64,000 nt of DNA from Aquilonibacter sp963820185. GTDB lineage: Bacteria > Vulcanimicrobiota > Vulcanimicrobiia > Vulcanimicrobiales > Vulcanimicrobiaceae. Both the position numbers and the translations under genes were made by a program. The stretch spans positions 1 through 64,000 of the forward strand of contig CAWFYV010000006.1 of assembly GCA_963820185.1 (NCBI GenBank), written 5' to 3'. The notes under the pieces are model-generated. The model was not told where the DNA came from. It saw nothing but the letters and a program-made list of their open reading frames with translations, and did not search any database. This document shows, in pieces, positions 36,909-46,123 of the stretch (the stretch's first letter is position 1; each line of letters begins with the position of its first letter).

Positions 36909-37202
36909 TTAAGGACCCGTGACGCGCGCTGCTTGAGCGATAGCTTCGAAGCGCTGGTCGACCTGATGCGTCCAATCCCTGATGCCGCGGACTTCGCCTG
37001 CGATGCCGCGGACTTCGCCTTGGAGCGAGGTGAGGCGCGTTTCTACTCCATCGATACGCGCTTCGACTCCATCGATGCGCGTTTCGACTCCATCGATGCG
37101 CGCGTGCATTTCTCGCCGAAGCGTGCCAATGTTGTGATCGGTGGCCTCAGTAAGGCTGAGTATCGCGGTCATGAGGTCGCTTGTTGTGAATTCTTCAGAC
37201 AT
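36909..37202 (-). CDS. Coiled-coil protein with heptad repeats
   Basis: About 97 residues from the ATG at 37202. The centre is three copies of a seven-residue repeat (RIDGVET, RIDGVEA, RIDGVET) followed by two GEVRGI units, a perfect coiled-coil register. The N-terminal part (SDLMTAILSLTEATDHNIG) is also helical. No other domain is seen. It is convergent with pilQ with no gap. Such proteins are common near toxin or phage genes, but no function can be assigned. Confidence 0.6.
   Translation of the reverse strand: MSEEFTTSDLMTAILSLTEATDHNIGTLRREMHARIDGVETRIDGVEARIDGVETRLTSLQGEVRGIAGEVRGIRDWTHQVDQRFEAIAQAARVTGP
36981..37109. repeat. 21-bp tandem repeats within the coiled-coil gene
   Basis: Two arrays: a 21-base unit (gatgccgcggacttcgcct plus two bases) twice at 36981-37022, and a second 21-base unit (tccatcgatgcgcgtttcga plus one) three times at 37047-37109. 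Each unit encodes one heptad, so copy-number change keeps the reading frame and lengthens or shortens the coil. Confidence 0.8.
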
Positions 37203-37267
37203 CGTTCGATCGTAGTATGGTTCTATTGCCAAAAGACTTCCCGCCTGTGGACAGGGCGTCGCCTCAT

Positions 37268-37296
37268 TTTACCTTGCGCTCGACTTGCGGTATAAT
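37268..37296 (+). promoter_or_regulatory. Promoter of the xre-res operon, leaderless
   Basis: TTTACC, a 17-base spacer and a perfect TATAAT. The -10 box ends six bases before the ATG at 37303, so the expected start site coincides with the start codon. No Shine-Dalgarno precedes the ATG, which fits a leaderless mRNA. Confidence 0.7.
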
Positions 37297-37302
37297 GGGC
37301 CT

Positions 37303-37662
37303 ATGCGGAACCCACTGGCGTACCCCCAGTTCGGCGGCATCTCGGCCCAGGAGCAGCTTGGGTTCATCCGGGAGGCGCTCGGCCTCTCAAAAACCGAGCT
37401 CGGGCGCCTAATAGGCGTCCGCAGGCAGGCGCTCGATCAGTGGGATCGCGGCATTCCCGCCGACCGGACGGCCCGGGTTAATCGCCTTATCGAGCTTGCG
37501 CAATTCTTGCAGCGGCGACTGGTCCCGGCCCGGATTCCGCAGATCATCCGGACCCCCGCCAAAGGGCTGGACGGACGCACGATTCTCGACGTGCTTGCAT
37601 CCTCGGGCGTCGAACCGATCTACGACTACGTGGCGCGTCTCGCGTCCTACCCGACTATTTGA
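37303..37662 (+). CDS. Xre-type antitoxin of an Xre-RES module
   Basis: 119 residues. An HTH occupies residues 15-50 (LGFIREALGLSKTELGRLIG, RRQALDQWDRG). A C-terminal toxin-binding domain of the MbcA/ParS/Xre type follows (RTPAKGLDGRTILDVL, GVEPIYDYVARLASY). It would bind and neutralise the RES toxin and repress its own promoter. The ATG is chosen from the promoter spacing; the upstream in-frame TTG at 37285 would lie before the -10 box. It overlaps the toxin gene by four bases. Confidence 0.85.
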   Translation: MRNPLAYPQFGGISAQEQLGFIREALGLSKTELGRLIGVRRQALDQWDRGIPADRTARVNRLIELAQFLQRRLVPARIPQIIRTPAKGLDGRTILDVLASSGVEPIYDYVARLASYPTI

Positions 37663-38180
37663 AAACGATCGCACGCAAAGGACGCTACTATCGCGTCTGC
37701 GATCCGTCGTGGAGTGATTGCTGCGACGGACGCTTTGCAGCCGAATTGGGCGGCCGCTGGAATCCGCCGCAAAGTTTTCCGACGCTCTACCTCAATCGCA
37801 ACATGGAAACCGCGCGCGCGAACGCGCGACGCATCTACGAAGGTGAAGCGTTCGGACTGTTCGATCTCAATCCGGTGATGCGCCCGCATCTCCAAATTGT
37901 CGAACTGACGCCGTGCGAACCGGTCGATGCCGTTACGGACGACGGATTACGCGATCTGGGTTTGCCGCTCACGTATCCCGACGATATCGGATGGGACATC
38001 TGTCAACCGATCGGTGCGCGCGCACACGAGCGCGGTGCAGTGGGAATTTCGGCACGCTCTGCTGCGCTTTCCGGAGGAGAAGAACTCGCGCTCTTTGCGC
38101 TCGAGCTGGCGCGCAAGCGACAACGAATCCTCTTTGACGAGTGGTACCTCGGCAAGGCCGGAAACCTCGAAAAAAGCTGA
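37659..38180 (+). CDS. RES-domain toxin
   Basis: 173 residues with the RES fold sequence: YYRVCDPSW at the start with the conserved Arg, RFAAELGGRWNPPQSFPTLYL, and ARANARRIYEG. Characterised RES toxins degrade NAD+ and arrest growth. The family Arg-Glu-Ser signature cannot be placed with certainty, but the conserved Arg/Tyr positions and GGRWNPP are present. Translation overlaps the antitoxin by four bases, the usual antitoxin-first order. Confidence 0.85.
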   Translation: MKTIARKGRYYRVCDPSWSDCCDGRFAAELGGRWNPPQSFPTLYLNRNMETARANARRIYEGEAFGLFDLNPVMRPHLQIVELTPCEPVDAVTDDGLRDLGLPLTYPDDIGWDICQPIGARAHERGAVGISARSAALSGGEELALFALELARKRQRILFDEWYLGKAGNLEKS

Positions 38181-38253
38181 TTTTCCACAAGGAAACAGGG
38201 GGTTTTTCGATAATGCGCCTGGTCAATTAACTGACCCATTCCGAAAGGACAGT

Positions 38254-38661
38254 ATGACCAAGAACGAGTTAGCTCGTGAGCTCGCCGAAGAGATGGACAT
38301 CCCGCGTCGCCAGGTCGTCGACCTGATCGAAGCGATGCTGGAGAAGATCACCGACGTGCTCAAGTCGGGCGATAAGATCCAGCTCACCCCCTTCGGCCAG
38401 TTCAAAGTTCGGGACCGCGCGGCCCGCATCGCGCGCAACCCGAAGACGGGCGAGCCGATCAAAGTCCCGGCCAAAAAAGTGCTCAAATTCATCGCCGGGC
38501 GCACGTTGAAGGAAGCCGTCGGCACCGCACGTCGCGGCGCCGCCAAGAAATCTTCGGCCAAGAAAACGGCCAAGAAATCCACGGCGAAAAAGGCTCCCGC
38601 CCGCAAGGCCGCACCGGCTCGCAAGGCTGTCGCCAAGAAGACGTCGCGTAAGAAGCGCTAA
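38254..38661 (+). CDS. hup: Histone-like DNA-binding protein HU with Lys/Ala tail
   Basis: 135 residues. The first 90 are a standard HU domain (MTKNELARELAEEM, IQLTPFGQFKVRDRAARIARNPKTGEPI with the DNA-intercalating Pro, KFIAGRTLKEAV). The last 45 form a basic tail of AKK repeats (AAKKSSAKKTAKKSTAKK, KKTSRKKR), as in mycobacterial HupB and histone H1. The tail adds nonspecific DNA or RNA binding. AAAGGA lies upstream of ATG 38254 and a hairpin follows the stop. Confidence 0.95.
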   Translation: MTKNELARELAEEMDIPRRQVVDLIEAMLEKITDVLKSGDKIQLTPFGQFKVRDRAARIARNPKTGEPIKVPAKKVLKFIAGRTLKEAVGTARRGAAKKSSAKKTAKKSTAKKAPARKAAPARKAVAKKTSRKKR

Positions 38662-38670
38662 AGTCCACGA

Positions 38671-38696
38671 GCGGGCCGCCAGGTTTGGCGGCTCGC
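38671..38696 (+). terminator. Terminator after hup
   Basis: An 11-bp stem with one G-T pair (GCGGGCCGCCA and TGGCGGCTCGC) around a GGTT loop, ten bases after the HU stop, followed by TTCCATT. It lies just upstream of aroC. Confidence 0.6.
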
Positions 38697-38715
38697 TTCC
38701 ATTAAGAAAGCGTGG

Positions 38716-39874
38716 GTGTTCCGCTATCTGACGGCGGGCGAATCCCACGGACCGGCACTCGTCGGTATCCTCGACGGACTGCCCGCGCATCTCCACCTCG
38801 ATGTCGAGCGCATCAACGCAAACACTGGCGCGACGCCAGGGTGGTTACGGTCGCGGCGGGCGCATGAAAATCGAGCGCGACGAAGTCGAATTTTTAGCCG
38901 GCGTCCGCGGTAGTGAGACGCTTGGCTCTCCGATTGCGGTGATCGTTCGCAATCGTGATTACGAGAACAACCGCGCGCTGATGGATCCGATTACCGGCGC
39001 GGGCAAGGCGCTGACCAATCCACGTCCCGGTCATGCCGATTACGCCGGTGCATTGAAGTACCGTCAGCGCGATCTTCGCAATGTGCTCGAACGCGCGAGC
39101 GCTCGCGAAACCGCAATGCGCGTTGCGCTCGGCGCGATCTGCGCACAATTTCTCGAGGCACTAGGTATCAGCACGCGCAGTTACGTGCACCGCATCGGCG
39201 AGGTGGTCTCGCCCGAGTTGGAAGATTTTTCGCAAGACGACGTCGAGGCGAGCGACGTCCGCAATCCCGATAAAGCCACCGAAGCCAAGATGATCGCCGC
39301 GATCGATGCGGCCAAAGCCGCGGGCGATACGCTTGGCGGCGTCTTCGTGGTGCGCGTCGATGGTCTACCCGTTGGCGTTGGCAGTAATCGGCAGCCCGAG
39401 ACGCGCCTCGATGGCGTGCTTGCCGGTGCGCTGATGGGCATGCAAACCGTCAAAGCGGTCGAGGTCGGGCTTGGCGCCGACGTCGCAGCGCGGCCCGGTT
39501 CGGAGGCGCACGATGTCTTCGCGCTCGACGGCAAAGACGTCGTCCGCGGCAGCAATCGCGCCGGCGGCATCGAGGGCGGCATGAGCAACGGTCAGCCGAT
39601 CGTCTTGCGCGTGTCGGTGAAACCGATCCCGACGCTGATGAAGGCGCTGCCGTCAGTGAATCTGCACGAGCAGACCGATGCACCGGCGACGATCGTACGC
39701 AGCGACGTGTGCGTGGTTCCGGCGGCCGGCATCGTTGGCGAAGCGATGGTGCGCCTCGCGCTCGTCGCGCCGGTCTTGGAAAAATACGGCGGCGATTCGC
39801 TCGAGGAGACCCGCGACAACCTGCGACGCGCAAACGAAGCCGCCGCTGCGCTCTTCGCCAAGGAGCGCGTGTGA
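38716..39874 (+). CDS. aroC: Chorismate synthase, one frameshift
   Basis: About 385 residues; makes chorismate from EPSP with reduced FMN, the last shikimate step. The start MFRYLTAGESHGPALVGIL is exact family sequence from GTG 38716. One extra A at 38824 breaks the frame; removing it gives INANLARRQGGYGRGGRM, the conserved first signature. Later signatures are intact (ASARETAMRVALGAI, GSNRAGGIEGGMSNGQPI). An essential gene with a single indel points to an assembly error. aroK overlaps by GTGA. Confidence 0.95.
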
Positions 39875-40395
39875 AGCAGCACATCGCGCTTGTCGGTTTC
39901 ATGGCCTCGGGGAAATCAACGATCGGCAAGCGGCTCGCGCGCAAACTGAAGTGCGCGTTTTTCGACACCGATGATTTGGTCGTCGAGCAACACGGCCCGA
40001 TTTCCGACATCTTTTACAACGAAGGTGAAACCGCGTTTCGCAACTACGAACATGACGCGCTCGCGCACGTGGTAAACGATGGTGATCCGGGTGTCGTGGC
40101 TTGCGGCGGCGGCGCACTCTCGTTTGAGCCATCGGCAAAGTTGCTCAAGAAGCGCGCGTACCGCGTGTTTATCAAGGTCACCCCCGAGCTCGTGCTGGAG
40201 CGGCTGCGTAACAGCCGCACCGTGCGCCCGCTGCTCGGTCCCACGCCCGCCCTTGCGCGTATTAAGTCCCTCTACACCAAACGGATGCCGCAATACGCGC
40301 ATGCGGATCTCGTCGTGGAAGCCGATGGCATGAGCACGGCTCAAGTCGTCGACGCGATCGTCGAGTGGATGCACAAGAAGAAGATTGAACTGTGA
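39871..40395 (+). CDS. aroK: Shikimate kinase
   Basis: 174 residues from GTG 39871. The P-loop is near the N-terminus (ALVGFMASGKSTIGKRLA), the shikimate-binding DTDDLVV and FRNYE follow, VVACGGGALS is the Walker B-like segment, and the lid region contains RPLLG. It phosphorylates shikimate with ATP. It overlaps aroC and the next gene by four bases. Confidence 0.94.
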   Translation: MKQHIALVGFMASGKSTIGKRLARKLKCAFFDTDDLVVEQHGPISDIFYNEGETAFRNYEHDALAHVVNDGDPGVVACGGGALSFEPSAKLLKKRAYRVFIKVTPELVLERLRNSRTVRPLLGPTPALARIKSLYTKRMPQYAHADLVVEADGMSTAQVVDAIVEWMHKKKIEL

Positions 40396-40907
40396 ACGCC
40401 GGCCCGCTGATCGGCATCCTAACGGCTCTCATGCTTGCGGGAACCAATCAATTTGCTTTCGCCCCGCCTGCGCAGTGGCACGACGTGACTGAGTCGCGGC
40501 GCGCTACGCTTCCCTCCGAAGTTGCAGTGGCGCGTGTATGGGTATCTGGCAAGGCGACTGTCGTCTGGATTGTTGAACTTCGGCTAATGATGGCCGAGAG
40601 CGGCGAGGTTACTCCGGAGGGCGCGCGCAGAACATTCTTAGAGCAGGCGGCTAAGACGAACTACCCGTTCGCTGACTTGACCACGGCGAGTGTAGATGGA
40701 TGCCCGGGAGGCGTATGGGTGCGTTACGCGCAGGTGCATGACGCCTTCGAAGCGGTCTTTGCCAGTCGCGACGTCAAGGCCAAGCGAGTCCGCTACGTGT
40801 CACAAGTGCGCTACGTTCGTCCCCTGGGGAGCACCGAAGATCGCGAGCTTATATCGCGGATGGTGAAGTATTGCCAAGCCGTCATGAATCACAAGGTGTT
40901 GACGTAG
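40392..40907 (+). CDS. Exported protein of unknown function between aroK and aroB
   Basis: 171 residues from GTG 40392, overlapping the aroK stop. The N-terminus is a signal peptide or anchor (PLIGILTALMLAGTNQFAFA). The mature region (WHDVTESRRATLPSEVAVARVW, CPGGVWVRYAQVHDAFEAVFAS, VRYVSQVRYVRPLGS) has a beta-rich pattern and two Cys. I do not recognise a family. Its place inside a shikimate operon looks like an insertion that preserved translational overlap. Confidence 0.7.
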   Translation: MNAGPLIGILTALMLAGTNQFAFAPPAQWHDVTESRRATLPSEVAVARVWVSGKATVVWIVELRLMMAESGEVTPEGARRTFLEQAAKTNYPFADLTTASVDGCPGGVWVRYAQVHDAFEAVFASRDVKAKRVRYVSQVRYVRPLGSTEDRELISRMVKYCQAVMNHKVLT

Positions 40908-40909
40908 GC

Positions 40910-41989
40910 ATGAACGACTCCGAGTTCATCGTTAACACCGATTTGCGCTATCCCATCTGCATCGGTGACGATACGCGTGCGCCCATCACCACGTTCATCG
41001 AACATCGGGCGCAGCGCTTTATCGTGTTGGCCGACGCAGATGCGACAGTGGCGAAGCTTGCGCGCGAACTTGGCGAGATTCGCGGTGCACTCGGCGTCCT
41101 AACCTTTCCGCTTGGCGAAGCGCGCAAGCGCCTCGGAACCGTGGAGAAGGTGCACGATGCCCTGCTCGCAGCAGGCGCCGCGCGCGACACGTTGATCGTC
41201 GGCGTCGGCGGCGGCGTGGCAAGCGACCTTTTTGGTTTTTGCGCCGCAACCTATATGCGCGGCGTGCCCTACGTGCACGTCGCGACGACACTGGTCGCAA
41301 TGGTCGACGCGGCCGTTGGCGGCAAGACCGGCGTCGACGTGCGCGCCGGCAAGAACATCGTTGGCGCGTTTGCCGATCCGGTCGCGGTTTTTGCGCACAC
41401 GGCTGCGCTGCAGACGCTCCCGTACCGGCAAATTCGCGAAGGCCTCGCCGAGGTGGTAAAAGCGGCGATCATCGAAGGGCACGAGCTCTTCGATTCGATC
41501 GAGACGCTCTCGCCGCACGCATTCTGGCGCTGGCCTTGGCTCGAGATCGTCGCCGAAGCGATCAAAGTGAAGACGATGATCGTCGCGGACGATCGGCAAG
41601 AAGCCGGCATCCGTGAGTTGCTCAACCTCGGCCACACGTTCGGACACGCACTGGAAACCGCGAGTGGATATCGCATCTCGCACGGCGTCGGCGTCGCGCT
41701 CGGCTTGCGCGCGGCGGGATTGCTTGCCCTGCGCACGGGACGTTTTTCCGAAGAAGAACATCTGCGTGTGCTTGGCACGACTGCACTGCTCGGGATGCCG
41801 CTGCGCACGTCGATCGGCGTCGACGAGACGCTTGCAGCGATGCAGAGCGACAAGAAGAAGCGCGCGGGCAAATTACGCTTTGTCGTGCCGCGCGCCATCG
41901 GCGATGTGGAGTATGGCGTCGAGGTACCCGAACGCACGGTGCGCGGCGTCCTGGCGCAACTGCGGCGCTCGCCCGAATCCGACGGATAG
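40910..41989 (+). CDS. aroB: 3-dehydroquinate synthase
   Basis: 359 residues; converts DAHP to 3-dehydroquinate with NAD+ and Zn/Co. Family sequence is clear: GVGGGVASDLFGFCAATYMRG, VDAAVGGKTGVDVRAGKNIVGAF, REGLAEVVKAAII with the metal ligand Glu, and LLNLGHTFGHALE with the His ligands. Start ATG 40910. priA follows two bases after the stop. Confidence 0.96.
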   Translation: MNDSEFIVNTDLRYPICIGDDTRAPITTFIEHRAQRFIVLADADATVAKLARELGEIRGALGVLTFPLGEARKRLGTVEKVHDALLAAGAARDTLIVGVGGGVASDLFGFCAATYMRGVPYVHVATTLVAMVDAAVGGKTGVDVRAGKNIVGAFADPVAVFAHTAALQTLPYRQIREGLAEVVKAAIIEGHELFDSIETLSPHAFWRWPWLEIVAEAIKVKTMIVADDRQEAGIRELLNLGHTFGHALETASGYRISHGVGVALGLRAAGLLALRTGRFSEEEHLRVLGTTALLGMPLRTSIGVDETLAAMQSDKKKRAGKLRFVVPRAIGDVEYGVEVPERTVRGVLAQLRRSPESDG

Positions 41990-41991
41990 CC

Positions 41992-44379
41992 ATGTCGCGC
42001 GTCGTCGATGCACTCGCGACGATTCGTTCGTCGCGTTTTGATCTTCCGCTGACCTATGACGTAGGAGTCTCGGATCTGCGCATCGGCGACATCGTGCGTG
42101 TGCCGCTCGGCACGCGCGAGGTGCTCGCCTACGTCGTGAGCGACGTCTACGACGCACCCCCGGACGCCAAGCGCAAAGCGGTGCGCGAGCGGCTCGACGT
42201 CCCGCGCGCGTTCAACGAAGAAGGCTTACACCTCGCGCGCTTTGTCGCCGAATACTACATCTGCACTCTTGGCGAAGCACTCTCGGCCGCGGTGCTCGCA
42301 GGCGCGCTCCCGCGTACGGTAGATAGCTTTGTGCGCGCGGTCGGACAACCAAATCCGCAGCGCTACCCGTCGGTGCCTGCGCGCCTGGTGCGGTTGATCT
42401 GGGATGAGCTCGCAGATGGCTTCGCCCTCGAAACGCTGCTGCGCCATCCCGACGCGCGGCGCGCCGGCGACCGCGGTGCGTTGCTGCGCTACGTGCAAAC
42501 GCTGGTACGCAGTGGCGAATTGCGCCGCCAGCGTCGCTTTGTAGAACCCAAAACGACCGTCTATCGCGTCCGCGTGCTGTATCCGGCCGACGCGCCGATT
42601 CGCGGCAGCAAGGCGCAGGCGCTCGTAACGTTCGTGCGCGAGCAGCCGGGCGTGCCGCGCGCGGACGCGCTGCTCGCCGGCTTCTCGAATGCGGTCATCG
42701 CACGTGCCGTGAAGATGGGCGCAATTGAGGAACGCGAGGTCGAACCGGTGCACGCGCACTCCTACGCGCCGCTCGGTGACGCGCCGTTTCCGCCGACGGC
42801 CGAGCAATCCGCGGCACTCGAACGCATCAATGCGGCGCTCGATGCGCGCAGCTTCCACGAGGCGCTGCTCTTCGGCGTCACCGGCAGCGGCAAGACCTAC
42901 GTTTACGTGGAGGCGATCAAGCGCGTCGTGCGCGAAGGCGGCCGCGCGATCGTGCTCGTACCCGAGATCTCGCTCACGCCGCAGACGGCGCGACGTTTCG
43001 AAGAGAGCTTCGGCGAGCGCGTCGCCGTGCTGCACTCGGCGCTTTCCGAACGCGAGCGCTTCGATGCGTGGCAGGCCTGCGCGCGCGGTGAGATCGATGT
43101 CGTCGTCGGAGCGCGCAGCGCGATCTTCGCGCCGCTCGAAAACGTGCGGCTGTGTGTTATTGATGAAGCGCACGAGACGTCGTACAAACAAGACACTGTG
43201 CCGCGCTATCATGCGGTGAGCGTCGCGCGCGAGCGGATGCGCCACGCAAACGGCGTGTTGGTGCTCGGCAGCGCGACACCGCCGCTCGAGAGTTACGAGG
43301 CCGCGCTACGCGGGAAGGTGGAGCTGATCACCTTGCGCGAGCGTGCGACCGCGCAGCCGATGCCTAGCGTGAAGATTGTCGATCTTGCCAAGGAGTTTGA
43401 GAGCGGCAACAAGCGAATCTTCTCGACACTGCTCGCCGAGGCGCTGCGCGAGCGGCTCGCGCGCGGCGAGAAGACCGTGCTGTTTGTCAACCGGCGGGGC
43501 AGCGGCGGCTTTATCCTCTGCCGCACCTGCGGGCACGTGCCGCAGTGTCAGCGCTGCGACGTTGCGCTTACGGCACACCGCAGCGAAGGGCTGCTGCGCT
43601 GTCACTATTGCGATTTTCAAATGCCGCTGCCGCGCGCGTGTCCGGAGTGCGGGCTCGAGACCATTCGCGAGTTTGGCGTCGGCACGGAGCGTGTGGTGGA
43701 AGAAGTAGCAAAGTTCTTTCCCGAAGCGCGCGTCGTGCGCATGGATTCGGACACGACGACGCGCGTCGGCGATCACGCGCGCCTGCTCACGGAGTTCGGC
43801 GAACGTGGTGACGTGCTGGTCGGTACACAAATGGTCGCGAAAGGGCTCGACTTCCCGACCGTGACGCTTGTCGGCGTTGTGGCGGCCGACGTCGGCCTGC
43901 ACATCCCCGATTATCGCGCCGCGGAGCGTACGTTCGATTTGGTCGCGCAAGTCTGCGGACGCAGCGGCCGTGCGAGCGCCGGCGAGGCAATCGTGCAGAC
44001 CTACTCGCCAAAGCACCCGGCGATCGTCTTTGCGGCGAAGCACGACTACGACGGGTTCGCCCGTGCGGAGCTGGCCGAGCGGCGGGAAGTGCGGTATCCA
44101 CCGTTTTCGCGTTTGGTCTACCTCGGTGTCATTGGCCGCAGCCGCAAAGCCGCGCTCGACGCTGCCGAGCGTTACGCGGAGATCGTGCGCACGGAAAATG
44201 TTGGAGAGGTCTTGGGGCCGGCGCCCTATGCGATCGCCCGGGTCAACAACGAGTGGCGCTTTCGAATTGCGATCAAATCGCGCACGCCCAAGCCCCTGCG
44301 GGCGCTGATTAGGTCAAAAGTCCTACCGATCGCCCGCGCCGAGACGGCGACGCGCCTCGCAGTCAACGTCGATCCGTAG
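41992..44379 (+). CDS. priA: Primosomal protein N' (PriA helicase)
   Basis: 795 residues, intact. The 3'-end-binding domain is N-terminal (VVDALATIRSSRFDLPLTYDV). The helicase has Walker A GVTGSGKTYVY near residue 295, motif II VIDEAHETSYKQD, and motif V/VI in GTQMVAKGLDFPTVTLVGVV and QVCGRSGRAS. The Zn-binding loop has paired Cys (CRTCGHVPQCQRCD, CHYCDF, CPECG) near 508-555. PriA restarts stalled replication forks. Confidence 0.96.
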   Translation: MSRVVDALATIRSSRFDLPLTYDVGVSDLRIGDIVRVPLGTREVLAYVVSDVYDAPPDAKRKAVRERLDVPRAFNEEGLHLARFVAEYYICTLGEALSAAVLAGALPRTVDSFVRAVGQPNPQRYPSVPARLVRLIWDELADGFALETLLRHPDARRAGDRGALLRYVQTLVRSGELRRQRRFVEPKTTVYRVRVLYPADAPIRGSKAQALVTFVREQPGVPRADALLAGFSNAVIARAVKMGAIEEREVEPVHAHSYAPLGDAPFPPTAEQSAALERINAALDARSFHEALLFGVTGSGKTYVYVEAIKRVVREGGRAIVLVPEISLTPQTARRFEESFGERVAVLHSALSERERFDAWQACARGEIDVVVGARSAIFAPLENVRLCVIDEAHETSYKQDTVPRYHAVSVARERMRHANGVLVLGSATPPLESYEAALRGKVELITLRERATAQPMPSVKIVDLAKEFESGNKRIFSTLLAEALRERLARGEKTVLFVNRRGSGGFILCRTCGHVPQCQRCDVALTAHRSEGLLRCHYCDFQMPLPRACPECGLETIREFGVGTERVVEEVAKFFPEARVVRMDSDTTTRVGDHARLLTEFGERGDVLVGTQMVAKGLDFPTVTLVGVVAADVGLHIPDYRAAERTFDLVAQVCGRSGRASAGEAIVQTYSPKHPAIVFAAKHDYDGFARAELAERREVRYPPFSRLVYLGVIGRSRKAALDAAERYAEIVRTENVGEVLGPAPYAIARVNNEWRFRIAIKSRTPKPLRALIRSKVLPIARAETATRLAVNVDP

Positions 44380-44478
44380 TCACGAGGCAAGTTCTCAACC
44401 GTTCAGAAGACCACTATCAGTCTTTTGATGCTAAAAATAACCATGATGTCTACGCAGCGCTCGAATGAGGCCCGTTGA

Positions 44479-44559
44479 CGTGTCCCTCGCGCCGGGCGAG
44501 TTTTTTCGCGCAGCACGATTCTCCGAATATCTTGTCGCAACGGACGGAGATAATCGCTA
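44479..44559 (+). pseudogene. 5' remnant of a LuxR-array paralogue
   Basis: GTG 44479 to TAG encodes 26 residues, SLAPGEFFRAARFSEYLVAT and on, which match the N-terminus of the last array gene (SLAPGEFFRAARFSEYLAAT from 50617). It stops abruptly and is followed by unrelated sequence, then by the first longer copy. It is probably the relic of a deleted or recombined copy. Confidence 0.7.
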
Positions 44560-44622
44560 GTCGAGGGATTCTGTCAGCGAATTAGAAGGCCGCTTGTCAG
44601 CTTCCCAGGGTTTCATAAAGCC

Positions 44623-46123
44623 ATGATTACTGAACGGTTGGTAGTTCCGGACGGCTGTATCGAGCGGCGCGGTATACGGATTGTCTGCGAGCGACCGAAG
44701 GCGACGAGAGCCATGAGGCGCATCTCTTACGTGCGCGAGTCTATTTGAACATGGATCGGCGTGACGACGTTCTGAGCGAGCTCGCGAAGATTGACGTAGA
44801 ACAGGGCGATCTCGCGGCGACAGTCGGTGCACTTCGGTGCTGCGCATGGAGCTTATTGCGCAGGTGGGAGTTGCAGACGCGTGGCTGTTGACGGCAACGT
44901 CATCATACGGAACGCTTTCCGCGGTCGGTTGATCTGAAATCGCGATTGCGCGAGGTATTGTGGCAGTCTATCGCGGCTGAGCGAATGCGATGTACGAAGC
45001 GGCAGAAGCGATCGAGGTGGATGCGGGCCCCTGGTACGCGTCGTGGAGGCTGCACATTGAGGCATGGGGCGCCTCTATGATGGAAGATTACGTGGGGCAC
45101 GCTGTCCGCCTCGAGCGCCTCGCCAATTTCATGCTCGAGAATACACGCGCGAGAGATGTCACGCTGCTCGCTCGCTGTGCCATAGGACTTGCTGTGGTTG
45201 CCCGCGAGATGTTCTCGGTTCCAAGATTTGAGTTTGCGGTTGCTTTGGAGCAGCAGATACTCTGGACAGAAGACACGCATGAGTTCCATTTTCACGTCAA
45301 GCGCTCGCTCGCGTGGGCGCACGCGCTTCACGGCTCCCCGCGAACGGCTCATCACTTGATTTTTGAGCTTATCGACGAGGTACCGTCACAGCAGTGGCGA
45401 GCGCTTCTCTATAGTGACCAGGCGCATTTCGTCCACGCGACGGGTTGTGACGAGATGCTCGAGCCACTGCTCGAACGGGCAATCGAGTTTTCACGAAAGA
45501 TTGATTGGAACGCGGTCGGCGAAGAGCGAATCGGATTGCTTAACCTTATTGTAGTCGCCTCGGACCGATATGTCGCGGCCGCGCGTTCTCTCATGAATGC
45601 TTACGATGCGATTAGCACAAGGGTTCCGCCTGGCCTTGCGATCGCGCATGAGAGGCGGCTTGGCGCAATGGCAAGCCACGCACGTGGAACGCTCCTTGCG
45701 GCTGAAGGGTGCAAACCAGAGGGTGAACGCCTGCTCAGAGAAACGTTCGAGACTTTTTCGCGCTTAGGATTTTCGTGGCGCAACGCATTTATCGCGCTTC
45801 AGTTGCACGCGCTTACCAAAGATGATGCTTGGTTGCGAAAGGCGGAGGCGGCCGCTGCTGAATTTCCGGAGAGCGCCATCGGTCGCGAGATTCGCAGGCG
45901 CGCGCGCGGGTCTGCGGATCCGCGTCTGGCGTCGCTCTCGCCAGCGCAGCGCCGCGTATTCGAACTTATTTGTTACGGAAAGTCGAACAAGGAGATTTCG
46001 TCAGCGCTGGACATCACCGTAAATACCGCGCGCAATCACGTGGCAGCGGTTCTTGTGCGATTTAGCGCACATTCACGCGCCCATCTCGCGGCGCTTGCAC
46101 GCGAATCGGGTCTATCGCAATGA
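44623..46123 (+). pseudogene. LuxR-type regulator, array copy A, 5' part decayed
   Basis: Aligning to the other copies gives a 500-residue protein from ATG 44623 (MITERLVVP, then after an indel near 44650 GRLYRAARYTDCLRATEGDES). A second shift lies near 44860. Two in-frame TGA codons follow at 44930 and 44978 where the paralogues have sense codons. From ATG 44990 the frame is open to the end (377 residues) and keeps the helical region and the full C-terminal LuxR HTH (LSPAQRRVFELICYGKSNKE, ISSALDITVNTARNHV). A truncated regulator could still be made. Confidence 0.8.
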
